Positions 33,419 to 42,141 are shown, counted from the first letter of the stretch. The stretch: 64,000 nt of DNA from [Zimmermannella] alba NBRC 15616 (GCF_001570905.1 NZ_BCSO01000002.1:62001-126000), one strand, 5' to 3'. Numbers and translations are program-made. Notes: generated by a model not told the origin, from the letters alone.

Positions 33419-34720
33419 ATGTTCATCGAGCTAAGGAATGTGCCGCGCGATTACGCGTGGGGAGCACCGGGAGCGATTTCACGCCTCCTTGGTGCCGACG
33501 GTGCATGCCTTGCCGAGCGTGACAGCACGGCGCCCGAGGCTGAACTCTGGCTCGGTGCGCACCACGGCTCGCCCGCGCGCGTGCTTGAGCGGGAGCGCCC
33601 CTTCGCCCAGTGCACACCTCTCAACGAGTGGATCGCTGCGGACCCGGAGCGTGCGCTCGGGCGCTACGCGAGGGGGCTGCACAATGACCGACCGGTCCTG
33701 CCATTCCTCTTTAAGGTGCTCGCTGCGGCCGAACCGCTGTCGCTGCAGACGCACCCGAGCCTCGAACAAGCCGTCGCAGGTTTTGCCGCCGAGCAGGAGC
33801 GCGGGGTGCCGATCGATGCGCCTGAGCGCAGCTACCGGGACCCGCTCCACAAGCCTGAACTGCTGCTCGCGGTCAGTGACCGCTTCCGTGCCCTCGCGGG
33901 ATTCCGTCCGGTTGACGAATCCCTCCACATTTTCACCGTGCTCGCTGAATCACTTGGCGAGGGCGGTGACGCGGATGCGATCTGGAACATCGTCCGGGAA
34001 CTCGAAGCGATCGAGACCGCTGGCACCGAGTGGGGCCTCAAGGCAATCGTTCGACGGCTCCTCGAATGGGGACCGAATACCCCGCTCGTGACCGCCGTGA
34101 CGAACGCCGCGACCGTGCTGCGCGAGCGCTCGACCGAACTTGACGAACACGCCGCGCTCGCGGTCGACACGATTGAGCGACTTGCCTCGCACTACCCGGG
34201 TGACCCTGGCGTCGCGATTGCCCTCTTGCTGAATCGGCTCGAACTCGCGGAGGGGGAGGCCATCTTCCTCACCGCTGGCACACTCCATGCCTATCTGGAG
34301 GGTGTCGGCCTCGAGATCATGGCGGGCTCTGACAATGTCCTTCGAGGTGGTCTCACGCCGAAGCACATTGACATCCTGGAGCTTCTCAACACGCTTGACG
34401 CGCGTGTGCTGACCGAACCGCGCGTTGCTCCGCGCGAACTCGAGGAGGGGCTCATTGAGCTCGCTCCGGGTGTGCCCGACTTCCGCCTCCTTGTCATGAC
34501 CTCGGAGCAAGAACGGACCGTCGCGCTTGACGGCCCAGCGATTGCGCTCGCGCTCGAGGGCGATTGGCGTCTCGACGGCGTTGCCTCGGGTACGGTGCTT
34601 GGTGAGTCGTCGGCAAGCTATGTCACCCCGGACGAGCAGTGCATCCGTATGCTCGGTGAAGGTCAGCTCGTCATCGCGACGACGGATGGCCGTGCCCGCG
34701 AGCACTTTGTCGGCGCCTAA
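33419..34720 (+). CDS. manA: Mannose-6-phosphate isomerase, class I
   Basis: The 433-residue cytoplasmic zinc enzyme interconverts fructose-6-phosphate and mannose-6-phosphate. Zinc ligands are visible as Gln110 and His112 in LSLQTHPS, Glu147 in HKPELL and a C-terminal His in LTAGTLHAYLEG. The signature LPFLFKVLAA and the NVLRGGLTPKHID block are also present. The open frame extends 240 nt further 5', but the extra residues are not conserved. The ATG at 33419 starts with the family motif FIELRNVPRDYAWG. With manB at 40635 it supplies mannose-1-phosphate for mannosylated glycans. It lies next to whiB, as in many actinobacteria. Confidence 0.95.
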   Translation: MFIELRNVPRDYAWGAPGAISRLLGADGACLAERDSTAPEAELWLGAHHGSPARVLERERPFAQCTPLNEWIAADPERALGRYARGLHNDRPVLPFLFKVLAAAEPLSLQTHPSLEQAVAGFAAEQERGVPIDAPERSYRDPLHKPELLLAVSDRFRALAGFRPVDESLHIFTVLAESLGEGGDADAIWNIVRELEAIETAGTEWGLKAIVRRLLEWGPNTPLVTAVTNAATVLRERSTELDEHAALAVDTIERLASHYPGDPGVAIALLLNRLELAEGEAIFLTAGTLHAYLEGVGLEIMAGSDNVLRGGLTPKHIDILELLNTLDARVLTEPRVAPRELEEGLIELAPGVPDFRLLVMTSEQERTVALDGPAIALALEGDWRLDGVASGTVLGESSASYVTPDEQCIRMLGEGQLVIATTDGRAREHFVGA

Positions 34721-34904
34721 CAGCCACGTTGTGCTTGTGCGGCGTCCTCCCGTTCCTCGCTAGCGGGATGCAACGACTCGCGCTTTTCGGAATTTCCCAG
34801 TTCCCGCGGGTCATCCGCGTTGTCATGCGCGACACGCCGAAGTTCTCCACGCCTCACCTCCACGAAAACCCTCGACCTTGGGCTTAAGGTTTGCGGCCGC
34901 AAGC

Positions 34905-34934
34905 TTGACGTAGAGGGAATTACACGGGTGTAAT
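34905..34934 (+). promoter_or_regulatory. whiB promoter (TTGACG - 18 bp - TGTAAT)
   Basis: A good housekeeping-sigma promoter: -35 TTGACG at 34905-34910, an 18-bp spacer and -10 TGTAAT at 34929-34934, about 50 bp before the whiB ATG. The -10 lies inside the 34918-34935 palindrome, which suggests repression by a bound protein. Confidence 0.6.
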
Positions 34935-34935
34935 T
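34918..34935. promoter_or_regulatory. Perfect palindrome overlapping the whiB -10 box
   Basis: AATTACAC-GG-GTGTAATT has perfect 8-bp arms. The right arm contains the -10 TGTAAT. A near-identical site is found at 24802-24819. The binding protein is not known; WhiB autoregulation or a dimeric repressor is possible. Confidence 0.65.
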
Positions 34936-34984
34936 GATGCACACCACGCGGGAACGATCCGCGCGACCACTGGGAGAGCATGGT

Positions 34985-35302
34985 ATGGCTGAGCTGGGAA
35001 TGAACCGCCGAGTTCCGGACGACTGGTACGTCGACCCGGTACAGCTTGGCGTACCCGGCGTCCGCCGGGGTATTGACGACGACAACCTCCTTGCCTGGCA
35101 GGCGGACGCACTCTGTGCGCAGGTCGACCCCGAAGCCTTCTTCCCGGAAAAGGGCGGCTCCACGCGTGACGCAAAGAAGATTTGCGCCTCGTGCGAGGTC
35201 CGCGCCGAGTGCCTCGAGTGGGCGCTCGAGAATGACGAACGCTTCGGCATCTGGGGCGGCCTCTCCGAGCGTGAGCGCCGCAAGCTTCGCCGCGGCGCCT
35301 AG
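34985..35302 (+). CDS. whiB: WhiB-family iron-sulfur transcription factor (WhiB2/WhmD type)
   Basis: The 105-residue protein has the four cluster-binding cysteines Cys44, Cys67, Cys70 and Cys76 (C-X22-C-X2-C-X5-C), the GIWGG turn (88-92) and the basic tail RERRKLRR. These define the WhiB family of 4Fe-4S, sigma-factor-interacting regulators. Context next to manA and upstream of the DUF5719, DUF3499 and manB genes matches whiB2/whmD, which controls septation in mycobacteria. The ATG at 34985 has GGGAGAG about 7 nt upstream. An in-frame ATG at 34934 would overlap the promoter palindrome. Expression is probably controlled by that palindrome. Confidence 0.93.
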   Translation: MAELGMNRRVPDDWYVDPVQLGVPGVRRGIDDDNLLAWQADALCAQVDPEAFFPEKGGSTRDAKKICASCEVRAECLEWALENDERFGIWGGLSERERRKLRRGA

Positions 35303-35316
35303 GCGAGACTCCGCGC

Positions 35317-35336
35317 GCCTCGCCAACGGGCGAGGC
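35317..35336 (+). terminator. Hairpin terminator after whiB
   Basis: GCCTCGCC (35317-35324), loop AACG, GGCGAGGC (35329-35336): a perfect 8-bp stem 14 bp after the whiB stop and just before the -10 of the next gene. Confidence 0.65.
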
Positions 35337-35345
35337 TGACGCGCT

Positions 35346-35351
35346 TACGAT
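35346..35351 (+). promoter_or_regulatory. -10 element TACGAT, leaderless promoter of the 35359 gene
   Basis: TACGAT lies seven bases before the ATG at 35359, directly after the whiB terminator hairpin, so the two genes are probably separate transcripts. Confidence 0.45.
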
Positions 35352-35358
35352 CGGGCCG

Positions 35359-38319
35359 ATGCGAGCAGCAGTCACGGTCATTCTTGTCGCCCGAAACGGC
35401 GCCCACATCCTCGATCGCACGATTTCCGCGATCGAGGCACAAACACGCGCGCCCGAGCGCATCGCCATGGTCAATATTGACTCGCGCGATGGCACTCGCG
35501 AGATCATGCGACGCGCAGAACCAGACCTGCTTCTCTCTCTTCCCGAGGACACCGGCTTCGGTGATGCCGTCCGGGAAGCAGCCCTCGAACTTGATGGGCT
35601 CGACGGCGGCGAGGAAGGCTGGCTGTGGCTGCTCGGCGCCGACAACTCGCCCGAGCACGACGCGCTCGAACAGCTCATGGCCACCGTTGAGCGCAACCCC
35701 TCGCTACAGGTGACCGGCCCGAAGCAGGTTCGCCGCGACGACCCCGCCGTCATTGTCGAGTACGGCCAGACGATGACGAACAACGGCGCGAGCGTCGTCC
35801 TCCATCAGGGTGAACTCGACCAGGGGCAGTTTGAACGTCTCTCCGATGTGCTCGCGGTCGGGGCGGGCGGCATGCTCGTCCGCCGCTCCGTGTGGCGCGA
35901 ACTCGGCGGCTTCGACCCGGGCCTTCCTGTCGTCGACGACGCCCTCGACTTCTGTCAGCGAGTGTGGCTCGGGGGCGGCCGCGTCCTCCTGACCCCGACC
36001 GCACGCGTGGAGCGTGACGGCAACCCCGAGACCCTGCTTTCGCCCTCGGGTGAGCGGATGAGTGCCTCGCAGCGCATCTTTGAGCGCCGGAAGGCTGAGC
36101 TGCACCGTCGGCTGAGCTCATCCACCGCGTTCGGCTTCATCCTGCACTGGCTCGGCCTCGTGCCGATGGCTTTCCTGCGCAGCGGATGGAATCTCCTGCG
36201 CAAGCTCCCCGGCCGGATCATCCCGGAGTTCGCGGCAGCCTTCGCGGTCGCCTTCGGGCGCACCGGTGCATGGGGTGCCCGCAGACGCTTCAGCGAGCAC
36301 TTGAGTGAACCGCGCACCGCCATTGACCGCCTCCGAACGACGCCCGCCGAACAGCGCAAGCAACGAGAACTTCGCGCCGAGCAGTTGCGCGCACGCGCCC
36401 AGGGAACGAAGCAGCACGTCGACTTCCTCGCCACGGGTGGCGCGTGGGTCGTGCTCCTCGGACTCGTGGCATCCGTGGCAATGCACTTGCCGATCATGGA
36501 TGCTGGCGCGCTCACAGGCGGCGCGCTCCTGCCGATCTCGCCCGATGTCGTCGAACTCTGGGGCAACACCGGCTATGGCGTGCGGGACGAAGGCCTCGGC
36601 GCGATGGGCCCGGCTGACCCCTTCACGCTCGTGCTCGCCCTGCTCGGCACCGTGACCTTCTGGCAGCCGAGCCTTGCGGTTGTCGGCCTGTGGCTGCTCG
36701 CACTGCCGCTTGCGGGCCTCGGTGCTTGGATGCTGGCCGCGCGCCTCACGGCTCGCCCGTGGCTCCGCGCCGTAGCGGGGATCGCCTGGATGGCAGCACC
36801 GCCGCTGCTCGTGGCACTCAACGAAGGACGCATCACGGCCGTCATCGTCCACGTGGTGCTGCCCTGGCTCATCCTCGCCGGTATGCAGGCGATTGAAACC
36901 TGGCGAGCGGTCGCAACGCTCGCGCTGCTTTCGGCCGTCGTCGCGGCTGCAGCACCGTCGCTCATCCCCGCGCTCGTGCTCCTGTGGCTCCTGTCGATGA
37001 CGATGGGACGTGCGCACTGGCGTCGCCAGCTCATTGTGCCGGTGCCTGCGCTGGTGCTTTTCGCCCCGCTCGTGGTCTCGCAGTTCAACCGCGGCGGCCT
37101 CGCCGGGCTCCTGCGCATTTTCGCCGATCCCGGGCTCGCGGTCGCCTCGAAGCCCGTGACCGGACCTGCCGCATTCCTCGGTTTCCCGGTCGTCGACTTT
37201 GGTGGCTGGGTGGACACGCTCGCGAGCGCAGGCGTCGCTTTCGAGGCGCCACTCGTGCTCGCGATGCTCGCTGTCCCGGTCGCGATCGCTGCTGGCCTCG
37301 GCGTCATTTCGGCGCAGTTCCGCACCGCGGCGATGGGCCTCGTGATCGCCCTCTGCGGCGCGGCGACCGTCGTCCTCGCAGCGAAGCTTGAACTGCAGTC
37401 GATCGGGCAGGCGCCGGTCACGCTCTGGCTCGGCTCAGCGCAGTCCCTCATGCTGCTTGGCCTCGGCGGGATGGCACTTGCTGGGCTCGCGAGCCTTCGC
37501 CGCGCTGGCGCCGGCATCCTCGGCTCGCTCATGCTGCTCTCGATGATCGTCACGGCGATGCCGCCTGCACTCGCGCAGACGTTCTCGACTTCGCTCGTTG
37601 AAGCCGGTTCGACGAACACGGTTCCCGCGATCGTCCAGGCCCAGGGCACCGTTGAGCACCGCGTCGGCACGCTCATCCTGACCCCCTCCGATGGCGGCAC
37701 GCTCCGCATGGTGCTCGACCGCGGCACCGGCGAAACGCTCGACGCCCAGTCGACGCTGCGCACAACCGCAGAACGCCTCTCGCCCGAGCAGGAGCGCCTC
37801 GCCTCGCTCGTGGGTGAACTCGTCTCCGATTACGCGGAGGCGCCGACGAGCGAACTGCACGCCTTCGGCGTGAGCTACATCCTGCTCGCCCCGGCCGAGG
37901 CCGATGCGAGCGACCTTCGGATGCGCCTGAGCACGAGCCTCGACGCGAACGGTGCACTCGCCCCGGCGGGCTCCTCGGTGCACGGCACGCTCTGGCAGGT
38001 GTCGAACGCGACACTCGCGCCGGCCGACCCGGAGATGAGCGCCCACCTGGCTGCCGGCAACCTCGGGACGTGGCAGGGACGCCTCATTCTCGCCGTCCAG
38101 CTCTTCGTCCTCCTCGTGACGCTGCTCCTTGCCCTGCCGACCGGCAGCCTCGAGGCGGATGCAGCCCTCGCCGAGCGCCCCGTGCACCGCCGCTGGGCAT
38201 GGCTTGATGGTGAACTCACCGCTGCACACCGTCCCATGGATTACGGCGATGTTGCCGGTGAACGCGTCGACGCGTACGAACCCGATGACCAGGACCGCGA
38301 GGAAGGGATCTCACTGTGA
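35359..38319 (+). CDS. Large GT2 glycosyltransferase fused to a multi-spanning membrane domain
   Basis: The 986-residue protein begins with a GT2 domain (about 1-240: VTVILVARNGAHILDRTISA, VNIDSRDGTREIM, LLGADNSPEHDALEQL). From about residue 258 on it has many hydrophobic segments, an outside domain at about 740-905 (GTLILTPSDGGTLRMVLDRG...) and a final transmembrane span. This architecture is a conserved actinobacterial gene next to whiB2, DUF5719 and DUF3499. It probably makes or transfers a sugar on envelope glycan, coupling cytoplasmic and outer steps. The start is leaderless in context. The next gene overlaps by four bases (GTGA). The exact reaction is unknown. Confidence 0.85.
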   Translation: MRAAVTVILVARNGAHILDRTISAIEAQTRAPERIAMVNIDSRDGTREIMRRAEPDLLLSLPEDTGFGDAVREAALELDGLDGGEEGWLWLLGADNSPEHDALEQLMATVERNPSLQVTGPKQVRRDDPAVIVEYGQTMTNNGASVVLHQGELDQGQFERLSDVLAVGAGGMLVRRSVWRELGGFDPGLPVVDDALDFCQRVWLGGGRVLLTPTARVERDGNPETLLSPSGERMSASQRIFERRKAELHRRLSSSTAFGFILHWLGLVPMAFLRSGWNLLRKLPGRIIPEFAAAFAVAFGRTGAWGARRRFSEHLSEPRTAIDRLRTTPAEQRKQRELRAEQLRARAQGTKQHVDFLATGGAWVVLLGLVASVAMHLPIMDAGALTGGALLPISPDVVELWGNTGYGVRDEGLGAMGPADPFTLVLALLGTVTFWQPSLAVVGLWLLALPLAGLGAWMLAARLTARPWLRAVAGIAWMAAPPLLVALNEGRITAVIVHVVLPWLILAGMQAIETWRAVATLALLSAVVAAAAPSLIPALVLLWLLSMTMGRAHWRRQLIVPVPALVLFAPLVVSQFNRGGLAGLLRIFADPGLAVASKPVTGPAAFLGFPVVDFGGWVDTLASAGVAFEAPLVLAMLAVPVAIAAGLGVISAQFRTAAMGLVIALCGAATVVLAAKLELQSIGQAPVTLWLGSAQSLMLLGLGGMALAGLASLRRAGAGILGSLMLLSMIVTAMPPALAQTFSTSLVEAGSTNTVPAIVQAQGTVEHRVGTLILTPSDGGTLRMVLDRGTGETLDAQSTLRTTAERLSPEQERLASLVGELVSDYAEAPTSELHAFGVSYILLAPAEADASDLRMRLSTSLDANGALAPAGSSVHGTLWQVSNATLAPADPEMSAHLAAGNLGTWQGRLILAVQLFVLLVTLLLALPTGSLEADAALAERPVHRRWAWLDGELTAAHRPMDYGDVAGERVDAYEPDDQDREEGISL

Positions 38320-39887
38320 AGATGACGTCCTCCGAACCCCGAGACGACTTCGAGCGCGACGAGCATGAGGACGCTGTCGAGCGCGCCGCTCTCGAAGCAC
38401 GCCAGGAAGCGCTCCTCGCCGCGCGCATGGGCGAACTCGAACCGGCAGGCCGGACCGTCAAAGCCAAGGAGCCCGCGGTGGTTCGCGAGGAGCGACGTGG
38501 CCGCGAACTTGGCGCCCGCTTTGGTGTCGGTGTGCTCGCGCTTGCTGCGGCAAGCGGTCTTGTCGTGTGGTCGCTCACGCCCTTCATCCCGGCCCGGAGC
38601 GTGACGATTCCGAGCACGCAGGTGGCGCCGGTGCCCGGCACACAGGAGCGTGTGTGCCCGGGGCCACTCGCGGCACTCGGCCAGCAGGGCGGATCGACCG
38701 CGGCGACCCTCGTTGGCGACTCGAAGCTCGCCGGAGCGGGCGACACGGGAAGCGCGGAAGCGATCGGCATCCACGCCGCGAACGGGAGCGGTACCGGCGC
38801 ACTCAAGGCGCCAGTGCTCTACACGGCTCCCGGTATGCAAGGGGATGTGCCCACGCGTCTTTCGGCCGCGCAGACGACCACTGTTTCTGCGCCCCTGGCA
38901 GGTTTTGCTGCGGCATCCTGCCAGCAGCCTTCGGCCGATCAGTGGGTGCTCGCCGATGGCAGCACAGGGACGACGTCTTCAGTGCTCTCGGTGACGAACT
39001 CGAGCGAGCGCGCCGCGAAGGTGACCCTCACGGCGTTCAGCGAGAACGGGCAGATCGCGATGAACTCGAACGCTGAGTTTGAGATCCCTGCCCGGACGCA
39101 GCGGCTGGTGAGCCTTGCTGGCCTGGCACCGGAACAGAAGTGGCTTGCGGTCCACGTGCAAGCCTCCTCTGGCCTTATCTCCGCGAGTATTCACGAGACC
39201 GTGAGCGAGCGCACGAACGGGCAGGGCGCGGACATCGTCGGCGCGACCGAAGCGCCGACACTCGGTGTCGTCATCCCGGGCGTCCCGGTGACGGCACAGC
39301 CGAGCCGCCAGGATGACGGTGGTGGTGCACAGAACACGCTCGTGCGTCTCGTCTCGCCGCAGGGTGATGCGAACCAGGCGATCGTGCGCATCCTCGACCA
39401 CGAGGGCAAGGAAGTGCACCACCAGACGATGGCCCTGCAGATGGGCGTGGTTGCCGAGATGCAGCTCTCGCTCGTGACGCCGGGGGTCTACACGGTCGTC
39501 GTGGATGCGGAAGCCCCCGTCCTCGCAGCAGCCCGTGCGGGTGTGGTGGCCGAGAAGTCGCGCGACTTCGCCTGGTACCGGGCGGCCCCGGTGCTGAGCG
39601 GTGACCAGCTCGTCGCCGTCCCCGAAGGCCCGGGCGCCCGCATCTCGCTCTACAACCCGAAGGGGGAAGCCCAGCAGATTACCGTCGCCCGCGAAGGCGG
39701 CGAGGCTGAGACCGTGACGATTGCTCCCGGCGCGACGCACCGCGTGGACGCGAGCGCGGGGAATTACCACCTCGGCGCACTCCACGGGATCGCCGCGACG
39801 GTGAGCTATAGCGGTGCGGGTCAGCTCGCGGGCTTCGCCGTGACGAGCACCAACCCGCTCGCCGAGCCCATCGAGGTCGTCCGCTAG
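38316..39887 (+). CDS. DUF5719 membrane-anchored protein
   Basis: The 523-residue protein has a charged cytoplasmic N-terminus (1-67), one transmembrane helix (about 68-90, FGVGVLALAAASGLVVWSL) and a large Thr/Ala/Val-rich outside region of repeated beta-sandwich-like segments (such as SSVLSVTNSSERAAKVTLTA and PGARISLYNPKGEAQQITV). This matches DUF5719, found beside the whiB2-linked glycosyltransferase in many actinobacteria. The GTG start overlaps the glycosyltransferase stop by four bases, so the two are translationally coupled and may form a complex. No catalytic motif is seen. A scaffolding or wall-binding role is a guess. Confidence 0.85.
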   Translation: MKMTSSEPRDDFERDEHEDAVERAALEARQEALLAARMGELEPAGRTVKAKEPAVVREERRGRELGARFGVGVLALAAASGLVVWSLTPFIPARSVTIPSTQVAPVPGTQERVCPGPLAALGQQGGSTAATLVGDSKLAGAGDTGSAEAIGIHAANGSGTGALKAPVLYTAPGMQGDVPTRLSAAQTTTVSAPLAGFAAASCQQPSADQWVLADGSTGTTSSVLSVTNSSERAAKVTLTAFSENGQIAMNSNAEFEIPARTQRLVSLAGLAPEQKWLAVHVQASSGLISASIHETVSERTNGQGADIVGATEAPTLGVVIPGVPVTAQPSRQDDGGGAQNTLVRLVSPQGDANQAIVRILDHEGKEVHHQTMALQMGVVAEMQLSLVTPGVYTVVVDAEAPVLAAARAGVVAEKSRDFAWYRAAPVLSGDQLVAVPEGPGARISLYNPKGEAQQITVAREGGEAETVTIAPGATHRVDASAGNYHLGALHGIAATVSYSGAGQLAGFAVTSTNPLAEPIEVVR

Positions 39888-39905
39888 TACGGGGTTCGTC
39901 GCGCG

Positions 39906-40364
39906 TTAGCCGTTGTAGCGGTCGTGAGCGATGTTCCATGGCTCGCGGCCGTGGAGTTCACCGATGGCGGCGAGCACCGTCATTTCAGCGAGTGCACGCA
40001 CGTGCACCGGATCCTCGCAATGAAGCTTCTCGAGCCGCTCGAGCGGCACACGATAGATCGTCACCTCGCGTGGGCCCGTCACCTGGAAGCGGTCAATCCC
40101 GTCCCCGGAACGAAGCTCGGTCGGCAGCGCGGCGAAGCGCACCTCCACGCCGTCCAGGTACTCCGGTGCGACGTTACGCAAATACATGACCGTGTCCTCA
40201 ACCGAGAGCTGCCAAAGGAGCGCTCGACCCGTGAGACGCGGCAGGTACGGCCCCGCAATGCTCGAGCGCAAGCGCCGACCGTGGCGCGCACGGGCAACAC
40301 CCCGGCTGCGTCCCGAGGAGGGACGACCGGACGAGCGTCCTGCGCGGCGAGATGAAAAGGGCAC
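39906..40364 (-). CDS. Metallopeptidase (zincin-like) family protein lacking HExxH
   Basis: The roughly 152-residue protein matches the actinobacterial metallopeptidase-family gene usually found next to DUF3499: an Arg-rich start, RARHGRRLRSSIAGPYLP, EYLDGVEVRFAALPTEL, EVTIYRVPLERLE and the final ELHGREPWN helix. The zinc motif HExxH is not present; the helix reads EMTVLAAIGELHG, so the protein is probably not a protease. GTG at 40364 is chosen because TATCGT lies six bases upstream (leaderless). A GTG at 40385 would add seven residues. It is convergent with the DUF5719 gene and divergent from the DUF3499 gene. Confidence 0.75.
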   Translation of the reverse strand: MPFSSRRAGRSSGRPSSGRSRGVARARHGRRLRSSIAGPYLPRLTGRALLWQLSVEDTVMYLRNVAPEYLDGVEVRFAALPTELRSGDGIDRFQVTGPREVTIYRVPLERLEKLHCEDPVHVRALAEMTVLAAIGELHGREPWNIAHDRYNG

Positions 40365-40370
40365 GCCTCC

Positions 40371-40376
40371 ACGATA
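40371..40376 (-). promoter_or_regulatory. -10 element TATCGT, leaderless promoter of the 40364 gene
   Basis: On the minus strand TATCGT is followed by GGAGGC and the GTG at 40364. The GGAGG is too close to the GTG to serve as a normal Shine-Dalgarno. Confidence 0.4.
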
Positions 40377-40417
40377 GGCCCCCACACCGTTTCGAACCCA
40401 CGCCAGGCGCAGCCGCG

Positions 40418-40423
40418 TATCCT
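40418..40423 (+). promoter_or_regulatory. -10 element TATCCT, promoter of the DUF3499-manB operon
   Basis: TATCCT is nine bases before the ATG at 40433, giving a leaderless or near-leaderless transcript. Confidence 0.4.
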
Positions 40424-40432
40424 GAACACATC

Positions 40433-40645
40433 ATGTTGAACCGCCCGTGCTGCCGCGTGACGTGTTCGCGGCCTGCGGTCGCGACGCTCACCTACGACTA
40501 TGGCGACCGGATGGCCGTCATTGGCCCGCTCTCGGTCGTGGCCGACCCACACGCCTACGATCTGTGCCAACTCCACGCCGAGCGACTCAAGGTGCCGGAC
40601 GGCTGGACGATCATCCGTCCGGTACCGTTGGGGCATGACATCTGA
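40433..40645 (+). CDS. DUF3499 family protein
   Basis: The 70-residue protein begins MLNRPCCRVTCSRPAVATLTY and contains VIGPLSVVADPHAYDLCQLHAERL. The pattern C-x3-C near the start and the C-x2-H in DLCQLH suggests a small zinc-binding fold. It is the conserved actinobacterial DUF3499 gene beside the whiB2/manB block and is on the short side for that family. The stop overlaps the manB start region by 11 bp, so the two are one operon. The open frame extends upstream of 40433, but that part is not conserved. Function unknown. Confidence 0.85.
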   Translation: MLNRPCCRVTCSRPAVATLTYDYGDRMAVIGPLSVVADPHAYDLCQLHAERLKVPDGWTIIRPVPLGHDI

Positions 40646-42089
40646 GCTCTTGATCCCACCGGTCGACGCCGCACAGCGAGGTGCCCTGGACAAGGTGGTG
40701 AAGAGCTACGACGTGCGTGGTCTCGTCGGGAGCGAACTCACGGAGCCACTCATCACCGCGCTCGGGGCCGCCACCGCGGATGAACTCGAGCTTGCGGGGG
40801 AGCCGCTCGTTATCGGCCACGACATGCGTGACTCGAGCCCCGCTTTTGCGAAGGCCTTTGCCCGCGGTGCAGTCGCGCGCGGCGCCAGCGTCATCCACAT
40901 CGGTCTTGGCTCGACGGATGAAAGCTACTTCGCCTCGGGCAGCATGAACGCTGCCGCAGCCATGTTCACCGCGAGTCACAACCCGGCCGCGTACAACGGC
41001 ATCAAGCTCTCGCGCCCCGGTGCGAAGGCGCTGAGCCGCGACACGGGCCTCGGCGCTATCGGCGAGCGCGCCGCCGCCTACCTCGAGCAGGGTATCCCGG
41101 CAGCCGCTGTTCCCGGCAGCGAGCGCGACCAGAACGTCCTCGCCGACTACGCGGCGAAGCTGCGCAGCCTCGTCGACCTCTCCGGTATCCGCCCGCTCAA
41201 GGTCGTCGTGGATGCGGCAAACGGCATGGGGGGCCTCACGGTTCCCGCGGTCCTCGGCTCGGCCGCAGGCCTCCCGGAGCTACCGCTCGAGATCATCCCG
41301 CTCTACTTCGAGCTCGACGGCACCTTCCCGAACCACGAAGCGAACCCGCTCGACCCGACGAACCTGGTGGACCTGCAGAAGGCGGTCCTCGAGCACAAGG
41401 CAGACCTTGGCCTTGCCTTTGACGGCGACGCCGACCGCTGCTTCGTCATCGACGAACTCGGCCAGCCCGTCTCGCCCTCGGCGGTGACCGCGATCGTCAC
41501 GATTCGTGAGGTTGAGCGTGCCCGTGCCGCGGATGAAGAGGACATCACCGTCATCCACAACCTCATCACCTCGCGCATCGTGCCCGAGACGATCCAGCGT
41601 CTCGGTGCCCGGGCCGTGCGCACGAAGGTCGGTCACTCGCTCATCAAGGCTGAGATGGCCCGCTACAACGCCGTCTTTGGCGGTGAACACTCGGCGCACT
41701 ACTACTTCCGCGACTTCTGGGGTGCCGACAACGGCATGCTCGCCGCCATGCACGTGCTTGCCGAGGCAGGTTCGAGCTGTCGCGCCGTGTCAGAGCTCGC
41801 GCGTGAGCACACGCCGTACGTCGCCTCGGGTGAGATCAACTCGACGGTTGAGGATGTCCCTGGCGCCTACACGCGCATCGTGGACGCGTTCCAGGACCGC
41901 GGCGAGTTCGATGAGCTCGACGGCCTCACCGTCACCGGTTCCACGAGCCGCGACGAACCGTTCTGGTGGTTCTCGGTGCGCCCGAGCAATACGGAGCCGC
42001 TGCTTCGCTTGAACGCCGAAGCCGCGGACGAGGCGACGATGGCCGCGATCCGTGACGAGGTCCTCGCCCTCATCCGTCAGGAGGCGTAG
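40635..42089 (+). CDS. manB: Phosphomannomutase/phosphoglucomutase
   Basis: The 484-residue alpha-D-phosphohexomutase interconverts mannose-6-phosphate and mannose-1-phosphate. The catalytic phosphoserine is Ser114 in FTASHNPAAYNG. The metal loop FDGDADRC lies near 261-268, the sugar-binding GGEHSAHYYFRDFW loop follows, and the C-terminal phosphate site is VRPSNTEPLLRL. Length is typical. The ATG at 40635 is inside the DUF3499 gene and starts the family N-terminus (VKSYDVRGLVG). With manA it forms the mannose branch of sugar-nucleotide supply. Glucose-phosphate activity is also possible. Confidence 0.94.
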   Translation: MTSELLIPPVDAAQRGALDKVVKSYDVRGLVGSELTEPLITALGAATADELELAGEPLVIGHDMRDSSPAFAKAFARGAVARGASVIHIGLGSTDESYFASGSMNAAAAMFTASHNPAAYNGIKLSRPGAKALSRDTGLGAIGERAAAYLEQGIPAAAVPGSERDQNVLADYAAKLRSLVDLSGIRPLKVVVDAANGMGGLTVPAVLGSAAGLPELPLEIIPLYFELDGTFPNHEANPLDPTNLVDLQKAVLEHKADLGLAFDGDADRCFVIDELGQPVSPSAVTAIVTIREVERARAADEEDITVIHNLITSRIVPETIQRLGARAVRTKVGHSLIKAEMARYNAVFGGEHSAHYYFRDFWGADNGMLAAMHVLAEAGSSCRAVSELAREHTPYVASGEINSTVEDVPGAYTRIVDAFQDRGEFDELDGLTVTGSTSRDEPFWWFSVRPSNTEPLLRLNAEAADEATMAAIRDEVLALIRQEA

Positions 42090-42125
42090 CCCGACACCGC
42101 CGGGGCACTCGCGCTGCTGGTGCGG

Positions 42126-42139
42126 CCCGCGCTCGCGGG
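42126..42139. terminator. Short hairpin between convergent manB and RDD genes
   Basis: CCCGCG-CT-CGCGGG, extendable by a G-U pair, lies between manB and the end of the minus-strand RDD gene. It is a weak candidate because the loop is only two bases as drawn. Confidence 0.35.
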
Positions 42140-42141
42140 TG

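Noticed and set aside
40635-42089. Phosphoglucosamine mutase (GlmM) for the phosphohexomutase gene
   Set aside because: The active-site and sugar-loop sequence (TASHNPAAYNG, GGEHSAHYYF) and the position beside DUF3499 fit the PMM/PGM type; GlmM has a different sugar loop.
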